Below, piece after piece: positions 17,076-23,233 of a stretch of DNA of 28,704 nucleotides (its first letter is position 1; the number at the start of each line of letters is the position of its first letter). Position numbers and translations under genes: made by a program. Location: contig DCZN01000128.1 in assembly GCA_002331625.1 (NCBI GenBank), positions 3,988-32,691 on the forward strand. The letters are read 5' to 3'. Origin of the DNA: Nitrospira sp. UBA2083. GTDB taxonomy: Bacteria; Nitrospirota; Nitrospiria; Nitrospirales; Nitrospiraceae. The notes under the pieces were generated by a model. It worked only from the letters and a program-made list of their open reading frames with translations, made no database searches and was not told the origin of the DNA.

Positions 17076-17414
17076 ATGGCACGAATCAGTACCAGCACCA
17101 AAGAAACACGTAACGCACCGCGTATTCGACTCACCTGTCGCCTGTTCTTCAGCACCGACGATCATCTCGAGGGAGAGGCGACCGTGATCGATCTGTCGAA
17201 AACGGGATGTGCCGCTGAGTCAGAAACTATCGTCGAAGCTGGTATGACATTGGATCTGTTTATCTTCCTGCCCGATTACGAGTGGCAGCTCCATATTGAT
17301 CAGGCGGTCGTCAGGTGGGTGCGCGGCCAGATCTTTGGAGTGGAATTTCAGAACCTGCGTCCGGTCCAGAAAGAACGGCTCCGCCGCTTAGTGGAAAAGC
17401 TCAGAGCCCAGTAA
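17076..17414 (+). CDS. PilZ-domain protein
   Basis: A single-domain 112-residue PilZ protein, the usual cyclic-di-GMP receptor module. The binding motifs are present: RxxxR at R12-R16 (RNAPR) and DxSxxG at D39-G44 (DLSKTG), followed by the beta-barrel strands ending in VEFQNLRPVQKERLRRLVEKL. With both motifs intact, c-di-GMP binding is likely; the effector it controls cannot be read from the sequence. It is divergent from recA and sits 173 bp upstream of the DUF697-type membrane protein. Confidence 0.92.
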   Translation: MARISTSTKETRNAPRIRLTCRLFFSTDDHLEGEATVIDLSKTGCAAESETIVEAGMTLDLFIFLPDYEWQLHIDQAVVRWVRGQIFGVEFQNLRPVQKERLRRLVEKLRAQ

Positions 17415-17587
17415 CCGTCCCCCCGTATCACTTTCCCGATCGTGAGCATCCTGACCATGCCATCCCTCGGACCTTGTATGGAATACCTCCATTCGGTAGG
17501 ATGATACGGACATGTGAGTCTTCGATCGCAACGCGGTCCCGCATTGACGAGTTGAATCGTCCGAGACAGAACGAGAGAGTCCTCTGC

Positions 17588-18565
17588 ATGCCTGACCCGG
17601 CAGATCAACCCCTCCCCACCGTTCCTCGTTGGAAGCCCCCGTTCTGGGTGCTGGTCGGACTCGGCATTCTGCTGTTCCTAAGCCTGATCGCGCTGGCCAA
17701 CGTCCTGGATATCGGGGAGCGGCTCAGCCGTCTGCACCCTGTTCTGGAATACGCATTCTATGCACTCGTCCTCTGCGCCATCTATGGCCTCCTGATTCGG
17801 CCCGTGCTGTCGGTCATCGGAATGAGTGCGCACCCGCTTCAACGTGTGCTCCTCACCGATAGCACCGTCACAGACAAAGAATACAAGGCAGTGGCCAGGC
17901 GGTTCCTCCAGAGCGGCGGCCTGTCGGTAGAGATGACGACCAGATTGACGGAGTCTCTCTGGTCCGGTGTCGGACTACCACACGAGGTAAAAGCTGCCCT
18001 TGACGAGAAGCGTGCACGCTCAAGCCAGATCGTGAAGGACCATGCGCGGCTGGCCTTTCTCAGCACCGCCGTGATCCAAAACGGGAGCCTCGATGCACTG
18101 ATGCTGGCCTATGCCAACCTTAAACTCGTGCGTGCGCTCGTCATCCACTTCGGCTTTCGTCCGTCGTTTCCCGCACTATTGACCATGTACGGACAGATCC
18201 TCGCCGCGGCCTTGATCGCCGAGCGAGTTGAGGACATGCAATTGGAAGATGTGTTCCCACCACTCAGCGCGTCGGTGGGTGGTGGTGTCATGTCGGCCAT
18301 TCCAGGCATGCATCTCATCGTGCATGCGCTGTTGCAAGGGATGGGCAGCGCGTTCTTGACGTTGCGGACCGGCTATCTCACGGAAGAATACATTCTTCGC
18401 GGAGCGCAGGCCTTTGATCGTCGACGAGAACGCCAATCGGCCAATCGCCGCGCAGCGAAAGAACTCCTCGGCGTCGTCCTGGCCACCGCCGCGCAACTCC
18501 CCGCCTCCATGCGCACATTCCTGAAAGCCGCCAACTTCTTCAGGGAACCGGTCCAGCAGGCATAA
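17588..18565 (+). CDS. DUF697/YcjF-like membrane protein
   Basis: A 325-residue inner-membrane protein. Two N-terminal transmembrane helices (about 18-42 and 50-75: FWVLVGLGILLFLSLIALA and LEYAFYALVLCAIYGLLI) are followed by a cytosolic stretch and a DUF697-like region. That region has SLDALMLAYANLKLVRALVIHFGFRPSF, then further hydrophobic segments (AAALIAERVEDMQLED, GGGVMSAIPG) and GMGSAFLTLRTGYLTEEY. This matches the YcjF/TIGR01620 pattern from memory. The GTPase domain often encoded beside or fused to DUF697 is not present here. The reading frame is open further upstream to 17315, but that part overlaps the PilZ gene and reads as non-protein-like, so ATG 17588 is preferred. Function unknown; possible membrane-stress role. 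Confidence 0.82.
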   Translation: MPDPADQPLPTVPRWKPPFWVLVGLGILLFLSLIALANVLDIGERLSRLHPVLEYAFYALVLCAIYGLLIRPVLSVIGMSAHPLQRVLLTDSTVTDKEYKAVARRFLQSGGLSVEMTTRLTESLWSGVGLPHEVKAALDEKRARSSQIVKDHARLAFLSTAVIQNGSLDALMLAYANLKLVRALVIHFGFRPSFPALLTMYGQILAAALIAERVEDMQLEDVFPPLSASVGGGVMSAIPGMHLIVHALLQGMGSAFLTLRTGYLTEEYILRGAQAFDRRRERQSANRRAAKELLGVVLATAAQLPASMRTFLKAANFFREPVQQA

Positions 18566-18692
18566 CGAACAACTGAAACCAAGGAGGTATGAGGCGTCAC
18601 CAGGAAGTCCATCCTATTTCCTGCTCTCACATGGCCATTCTGAAGTCTTGCCCTGTTCGAATCATATCAGTCAGAAAAGCAGCCTGATCCTA

Positions 18693-19169
18693 TTACTGCC
18701 CAAGTAGACCATGCAGCACAGTATTGATTGTCAGCAGGAGTTGGTAGGCATTGCGAGCCTCATCTTGTGCTGTTTTCGTTGCTCCAGTATCAAAGTGAGC
18801 TTTCTCGTGGACAAGCGCTTTGCGAGCTGTTTTGAATCGTTTAGCGGCTTCAAGAATGGAGTTGTCATCAATTCCAACAAGCCGGAGTTTCTCTTCATAG
18901 GATTTGTAGTCGACTTCTCTGAACTTCGCTTCACCGTGATCCCGAACAATCAGCAAATGCAGCAAGGCTTCTAGCCACATACCGGTAAAAACAATGACGA
19001 CCATTGCCTGTTTAAAGCTTCTCTGGTTTGGATCAAATTGTAGGATCCAGCCTGGAGACCCATCTTCCTTTGGCCGGCGCCCAGATTCGACGAGCTCTTG
19101 CATCGCCTCAAAAGCTTCAATCGCAATCGCCCTATAGGTCGAGACATTCGTGTAAATGAGTTCTGCCAT
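18693..19169 (-). CDS. Hypothetical protein with a HEPN-like RxxxxH motif
   Basis: A 158-residue, mostly helical protein that I cannot assign to a named family. It has the layout of HEPN-type proteins: an early helix, a hydrophobic helix with an acidic residue (VVIVFTGMWLEALLHLLIV, E67), and a late helix carrying R116-xxxx-H121 (ARKALVHEK). The Rx4-6H motif is the catalytic mark of HEPN ribonucleases in toxin and defence systems. No nucleotidyltransferase (MNT) partner is adjacent. The gene is lower in GC than its neighbours and lies divergently beside a Phd/RelE pair, both signs of accessory DNA. The HEPN call is an inference from one motif. Confidence 0.7.
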   Translation of the reverse strand: MAELIYTNVSTYRAIAIEAFEAMQELVESGRRPKEDGSPGWILQFDPNQRSFKQAMVVIVFTGMWLEALLHLLIVRDHGEAKFREVDYKSYEEKLRLVGIDDNSILEAAKRFKTARKALVHEKAHFDTGATKTAQDEARNAYQLLLTINTVLHGLLGQ

Positions 19170-19243
19170 ATAGTTACCTAACGACTAGGAATGCGCCGCA
19201 CGTCTTGGTGACATTATCGCACACGGCTTACCAGCCAGTTCAT

Positions 19244-19273
19244 TTGACGGCACCCTCCTTCTCACGGTATTCT
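19244..19273 (+). promoter_or_regulatory. Candidate promoter of the Phd/RelE-type operon
   Basis: TTGACG at 19244-19249 and TATTCT at 19268-19273 are separated by 18 bp and sit just upstream of the palindromic operator and the antitoxin start. Confidence 0.55.
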
Positions 19274-19276
19274 ACA

Positions 19277-19292
19277 GACCAGAATTCTGGTC
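19277..19292. promoter_or_regulatory. Perfect 16-bp palindromic operator
   Basis: GACCAGAATTCTGGTC is a perfect, uninterrupted palindrome. It lies immediately after the -10 box and 20 bp before the antitoxin ATG, the expected place for antitoxin or toxin-antitoxin complex binding. Confidence 0.75.
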
Positions 19293-19312
19293 ACTTCAAG
19301 AGGAGGTTTGCG

Positions 19313-19609
19313 ATGACCAAAACATTGTCGTTATCGGAAGTCAAAACCCGCCTCCCTGAACTCGTGGTAGGAGTTCAAGAGCGTGAAGAGGAGGTCATCG
19401 TCACGAAGAACGGCCGACCGGCTGCCATTTTGATGAATATTGATGAATATACCCGCCTCAAAGAGACCGTAGATGTCCTGAGCGATCCTGAACTGATGAG
19501 CCAGATTGCTGAAAGCCGAGCCTTTTATAAAACCAAACACAAAGGGCTTTCGTTTGAAGACGTGTTCGGCGAGCCTCTTGTGCCCACCAAGAAGCGTCGC
19601 ACGGCGTGA
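19313..19609 (+). CDS. Type II antitoxin, Phd/YefM family
   Basis: A 98-residue antitoxin. The N-terminal DNA-binding/dimerisation half is typical: LSLSEVKTRLPELVVGVQ, then EVIVTKNGRPAAILMNIDEYTRLKET. The C-terminal part (DVFGEPLVPTKKRRTA) would wrap the toxin. ATG 19313 is preceded by an excellent AGGAGG; the frame is open to 19205 but that extension runs through the promoter and operator. The stop overlaps the toxin start in GTGA, giving coupled translation in antitoxin-toxin order. Autoregulation through the 19277-19292 palindrome is likely. Confidence 0.93.
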   Translation: MTKTLSLSEVKTRLPELVVGVQEREEEVIVTKNGRPAAILMNIDEYTRLKETVDVLSDPELMSQIAESRAFYKTKHKGLSFEDVFGEPLVPTKKRRTA

Positions 19610-19899
19610 CTCCCTTCCATCCGGACATCCCTCCGCATGTCGCAGACGTGATCCGTTCGCTCCATCCCGACTTAAAGCGACTTATCAAGTCAGCCATTCA
19701 CGCCATTGCAGCTGATCCCGAATGTGGAGAGCCGCTCAAACGGGAACTCGACGGATTGCGCAAGTATCGCGTTCGCCGCTTTCGCATCGTCTATGCCATT
19801 CATCAACACACACGAACCATTCGCCTGATGGCGGTTGGTCACCGTCGATCTGTGTATGAGGAGCTGACCAAGCAGCTTCGACGAAAGACCAGAATCTAG
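19606..19899 (+). CDS. RelE/ParE-family toxin
   Basis: A 97-residue toxin of the RelE/ParE fold. Seen are LKRELDGLRKYRVRRFRIVYAI, the central beta-sheet core, and VGHRRSVYEEL at the C-terminus with the Arg and Tyr positions of RelE-type mRNA interferases. Ribosome-dependent mRNA cleavage is therefore more likely than gyrase inhibition, though the subfamilies are hard to separate by eye. It starts with GTG, overlapping the antitoxin stop codon by 3 bases. The C-terminal tail is strongly basic (KQLRRKTRI). Confidence 0.92.
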   Translation: MTPFHPDIPPHVADVIRSLHPDLKRLIKSAIHAIAADPECGEPLKRELDGLRKYRVRRFRIVYAIHQHTRTIRLMAVGHRRSVYEELTKQLRRKTRI

Positions 19900-19909
19900 T
19901 TATTCACAG

Positions 19910-19936
19910 TTGACTCCCTCATCCTCTATTTATAAG
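19910..19936 (+). promoter_or_regulatory. Weak candidate promoter for the OYE gene
   Basis: TTGACT at 19910-19915 and TATAAG at 19931-19936 lie just upstream of the reductase gene, but the spacer is only 15 bp. Listed as a possibility. Confidence 0.25.
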
Positions 19937-19974
19937 TTCTCTCGGACGATTACCATTGCTCAAAGGAACGCCTC

Positions 19975-21045
19975 ATGCCCACATTGTTCACGCCGCTACA
20001 AACCGGAAATATTCTGCTACCCAATCGTATCGTTATGGCCCCGCTCACCCGCGTGCGAGCCGGGTCTACCCACATTCCCAACGACATGATGGTGGACTAC
20101 TACTCACAACGGGCTTCCAGCGGACTCATCATGACGGAGTGCACGATGGTCGATGTCCATGCGTGTGCGTTCATAGGGGAAGGCGGCATTTACAGTCCGG
20201 CTCACGTCGCCGGATGGAAACGGGTGACAGACGCGGTACATGCCAAAGGTGGCCGGATCTTCATGCAAATCTGGCATCCTGGTCGAGCTGCCCATTCTTT
20301 GTTGAACGATGGCGAACAGCCGGTTTCGAGCAGCGCCAAGCCGATCCGTAACGAAACGACCAACACTCCACAAGGCGCCAGGCCCTATGAAATCCCTCGT
20401 GCGCTCCGTACCAACGAGATCCCACGGTATGTGGAGATGTTTCGTCTCGCTGCCCAGAACGCCAAACAAGCTGGTTTTGACGGGGTGCAGATCCATGGCG
20501 CGCACGGCTATTTGATTGATAACTTTCTGCGGGATGGCGTGAACGCTCGCACGGATGCCTATGGGGGCTCAGTACCCAACCGAGCGCGGTTGCTGCTGGA
20601 GATAACAGACGCGGCGATCAGTGTCTGGGGAGCCGGACGTGTCGCGGTGCGGATTTCACCCCTTGTCCCATTCAACGACATGCTCGACAGCCAGCCTGAG
20701 ACCCTCGTGACGTATGTCGCGCAGGAATTGAGCCGGCGGACGATCGCATTTCTCGAAATCCGGCATGAGAATCACGCGCTGCCCGATGAGCAATCGATCT
20801 TGCAGGTCGCCCGACGACAGTTCCAGGGCGTCCTCATGAGCAACGGCAGTTATACGCGTGAGAGCGGCGAATCGACTGTTGCACGAGGAGCCGCTGACGC
20901 CATTGTCTACGGTCGGCCATATATCGCCAATCCGGATCTCGTCGAGCGCTTTGCGAAACAGGTCTCACTGAATGAGGTGAATGTCGATCGACTCTACGGC
21001 GGTGGAGCAGACGGCTACAGCGACTACCCAACATTGATCGGATGA
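19975..21045 (+). CDS. Old-yellow-enzyme family alkene reductase (NemA-like)
   Basis: FMN-dependent, NAD(P)H-using reductase of activated C=C bonds or nitro/nitrate-ester compounds, probably cytosolic. The 356-residue TIM barrel has NRIVMAPLTR at the N-terminus, QIWHPGRAAH, the substrate-anion site H174-G-A-H177 with catalytic Tyr179 (VQIHGAHGYLIDNFL), the RTDAYGGSVPNRARLLLEI signature, and ADAIVYGRPYIANPDLV for the FMN phosphate. The HxxH pair is that of pentaerythritol-tetranitrate-reductase-like class I enzymes rather than the HxxN of yeast OYE. AAGGAA precedes the ATG. The physiological substrate cannot be read from the context. Confidence 0.94.
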   Translation: MPTLFTPLQTGNILLPNRIVMAPLTRVRAGSTHIPNDMMVDYYSQRASSGLIMTECTMVDVHACAFIGEGGIYSPAHVAGWKRVTDAVHAKGGRIFMQIWHPGRAAHSLLNDGEQPVSSSAKPIRNETTNTPQGARPYEIPRALRTNEIPRYVEMFRLAAQNAKQAGFDGVQIHGAHGYLIDNFLRDGVNARTDAYGGSVPNRARLLLEITDAAISVWGAGRVAVRISPLVPFNDMLDSQPETLVTYVAQELSRRTIAFLEIRHENHALPDEQSILQVARRQFQGVLMSNGSYTRESGESTVARGAADAIVYGRPYIANPDLVERFAKQVSLNEVNVDRLYGGGADGYSDYPTLIG

Positions 21046-21183
21046 CACCCGGCCCACTCCATTGAAACTTGGTTTGTGTATCGACAGACCCCATTCTCCG
21101 CAATGTCATCATGCGGGCTAGAAGGTAGCAATCGGGTTGGTGCATAATCCCCTCCATCTACTCGCACTCATTTGGAGACTGCC

Positions 21184-22410
21184 ATGACCCCGCGACGAAT
21201 AAGACTTGGCATCATCTGTTCCCTCTTGCCGCTGCTCCTGGCCATGCGTCCAGTGGACGACACACTGCTGACAGCCGCCATGGATGGACGGCTCCCCCAG
21301 ATCAAGAAGCTCGTTGAGGACGGAGCCGACGTCCGTGCCGCCAATGCTCAGGGAACGACACCCTTGCATGCAGCAGCCTGGAATGGGCATCGCGACGTGG
21401 TCACGTTCTTGCTGCGCAAATCCGCGCCGGTGAATCATGCCACCAGCGACGGCGCCACCCCTCTCTACATTGCAGCACAGAACGGTCACGCGGAGGTGGC
21501 CGCCCTCTTGCTCAATAACGGGGCCGCAGTGGATCACGCCACGACCGTCGGCGTGACGCCGTTGTTCATCGCTGCGCAAAACGGCCATCGAGATATCGTT
21601 GCCCTCTTGCTCCAACATAAAGCCGCTGCGAATCACGCGGCGGAGGACGGCGTGACGCCACTGTTCATTGCCGCACAAAAAGGCCACCACAGTGTGAGTG
21701 AGGTACTGCTTCAACATGGCGCGCCAGCGAATCAGACCTTGGCTGATGGGTCGACACCTCTGTTCGTCGCCGCCCAGAATGGGCATGTCCCAACCGTGTC
21801 ACTCCTCCTAGGACAAGGCGCGGCTGTGAACCAGGCGATGACCGATGGTGCAACACCACTGCTCGTCGCAGCACAAAACGGACACCGCGATATTGTGGAG
21901 CTCCTGCTCGAACAAGGCGCGCTCGTGAACCAAGCCGTCCAGAACGGTGTGACCCCGCTCCACGTCGCCGCACAGAACGGCCATCGGGAGGTAGTCGCCC
22001 TGTTGCTGAAACAGAAGGCGGCTGTCAATCAACAGGCACGGAATCATGCGACGCCGCTCTTCCTCGCCGTCCAGAATAACCAGCGGGATGTCGCGGCGCT
22101 CCTATTGGGGAAAGGCGCCTTGGTCAATCAAGCAACGCCGGACGGGGCCACTCCCCTCCACGTCGCAACCGCAGCGGGGTATCGTGAGATGGCTGCCCTC
22201 CTCTTAAACAAAAAAGCCGCGGTCAACGCTCGGACTACAGATGGCAAGACTCCCTTGCATCTGGGGGCCTATCATGGGAACCGCGAGCTCGTGACGCTCC
22301 TCCTGAAGCACGGAGGAAACAAACAGGCCAAAACCCAATCCGGGGAGCGGCCTCTGGACCTCGCTCGTCAACAGGGCCACCGTGCACTCTTTCCCCTCCT
22401 GAAGTCGTAG
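21184..22410 (+). CDS. Exported ankyrin-repeat protein (about 12 repeats)
   Basis: A 408-residue protein made of a short N-terminal signal sequence (RLGIICSLLPLLLAM) and about twelve 33-residue ankyrin repeats. Ten repeats carry TPL followed by an (A)AxNGH-like turn, and several are nearly identical (TPLFIAAQNGH, TPLFVAAQNGH, TPLHVAAQNGH), pointing to recent internal duplication. Ankyrin stacks bind proteins; here the location is probably periplasm or cell surface. ATG 21184 is chosen because GGAG precedes it by 6 bp; an upstream in-frame TTG at 21172 has no better support. A shorter ankyrin lipoprotein gene follows 49 bp downstream with a related C-terminal repeat, so the two are probably paralogues in one operon. 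Confidence 0.93.
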   Translation: MTPRRIRLGIICSLLPLLLAMRPVDDTLLTAAMDGRLPQIKKLVEDGADVRAANAQGTTPLHAAAWNGHRDVVTFLLRKSAPVNHATSDGATPLYIAAQNGHAEVAALLLNNGAAVDHATTVGVTPLFIAAQNGHRDIVALLLQHKAAANHAAEDGVTPLFIAAQKGHHSVSEVLLQHGAPANQTLADGSTPLFVAAQNGHVPTVSLLLGQGAAVNQAMTDGATPLLVAAQNGHRDIVELLLEQGALVNQAVQNGVTPLHVAAQNGHREVVALLLKQKAAVNQQARNHATPLFLAVQNNQRDVAALLLGKGALVNQATPDGATPLHVATAAGYREMAALLLNKKAAVNARTTDGKTPLHLGAYHGNRELVTLLLKHGGNKQAKTQSGERPLDLARQQGHRALFPLLKS

Positions 22411-22459
22411 GAGTCTGCATGCACGTCCTTTCGGGCCGACAGAATTCGGATCGGGCGGA

Positions 22460-23005
22460 ATGAAGTCGGTCACACCGAATTGCAAAACAGCCCTCTGTGC
22501 GTTCACACTCCTTCTTATCAGTGGCTGCGTTACTACACCTGAAGAAAAGCTACGGCAAGCCGTGGTGGACGGGAATCTTCTCCGAGTCAGGACTTTTCTT
22601 GAGCAAGGCGTGAACGCCCAAACAGCCGATGCGCGCGGCATCACTCCGCTCCACCTCGCAGCCAAGCATGGACATCGAAACATGGTGGAGGTACTGCTCG
22701 AACGGGTCTCAGCTGTGAATCTTAAGAGCCAGGACGGCATCACGCCGCTTTCCATCGCGGTCCAAGAAGGGCGGCGAGAGCTGGTCGCGTTGCTCTTAGA
22801 AAAAGGTGCACAAGTGCAGGAGCAGGTGCAGATCGGTGGTGCGACGTTGTTGCACGTCGCAGCCTATCGCGGTAACCAGGAGATCATCAGCCTCCTTCTT
22901 CAACATGGGGCGGATAAACAGGCAAGAATGACCTCCGGCGAACGCCCGGTGGACTTGGCTCAGCAGCAAGGCCACACAACGCTGATCCCGCTCCTTGAGC
23001 CATAA
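22460..23005 (+). CDS. Ankyrin-repeat lipoprotein
   Basis: A 181-residue lipoprotein. The lipobox LLISGC places Cys23 as the acylated residue after signal peptidase II cleavage. The mature part holds about five ankyrin repeats (ITPLHLAAKHGH, ITPLSIAVQEGR, ATLLHVAAYRGN and a degenerate capping repeat). The capping repeat SGERPVDLAQQQGHTTLIPLLEP closely matches that of the preceding protein (SGERPLDLARQQGH), showing common origin. The membrane anchoring suggests that it presents a protein-binding surface in the periplasm. Partner unknown. Confidence 0.92.
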   Translation: MKSVTPNCKTALCAFTLLLISGCVTTPEEKLRQAVVDGNLLRVRTFLEQGVNAQTADARGITPLHLAAKHGHRNMVEVLLERVSAVNLKSQDGITPLSIAVQEGRRELVALLLEKGAQVQEQVQIGGATLLHVAAYRGNQEIISLLLQHGADKQARMTSGERPVDLAQQQGHTTLIPLLEP

Positions 23006-23233
23006 TGAACGAGAGCAGACGACCTCTGACAATTGGCATAACCATCCCGCCAGCCAATCACATCCGCTAACCTCTTCCGCGATCCAGCGCGTCAGACCTA
23101 ACAGACCACTAAAACCAGCAGGGAAGCATAAGACGTATGTCTCGCTCACAGAATGCACAAAGCAAGACTTAAGGTGAGCCTGACCTTTCCACTCTCAACC
23201 TTGCAATGTTCACGTCGATCAAAGGCATCCTCC

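Noticed and set aside
17315..17587. N-terminal extension of the DUF697-like protein
   Set aside because: It overlaps the PilZ gene, is Arg/Pro-rich and precedes the natural membrane-protein start at 17588.
18589..18687. 32-codon + strand frame preceded by AAGGAGGT
   Set aside because: The Shine-Dalgarno-like sequence abuts the ATG with no spacing, and the peptide has no recognisable character.
18640..18690. GTTCGAATC, resembling a tRNA T-loop
   Set aside because: The flanking bases do not form a T-stem and no D or anticodon arm is upstream.
21340..22400. Regularly spaced DNA repeats of about 99 bp, possible repeat array
   Set aside because: They are in frame and encode 33-residue ankyrin repeats, so they are coding rather than CRISPR or satellite.
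22796..23158. - strand frame of 120 codons at the end of the ankyrin lipoprotein gene
   Set aside because: Overlaps the ankyrin coding region in antisense, has no ribosome-binding site and no domain.
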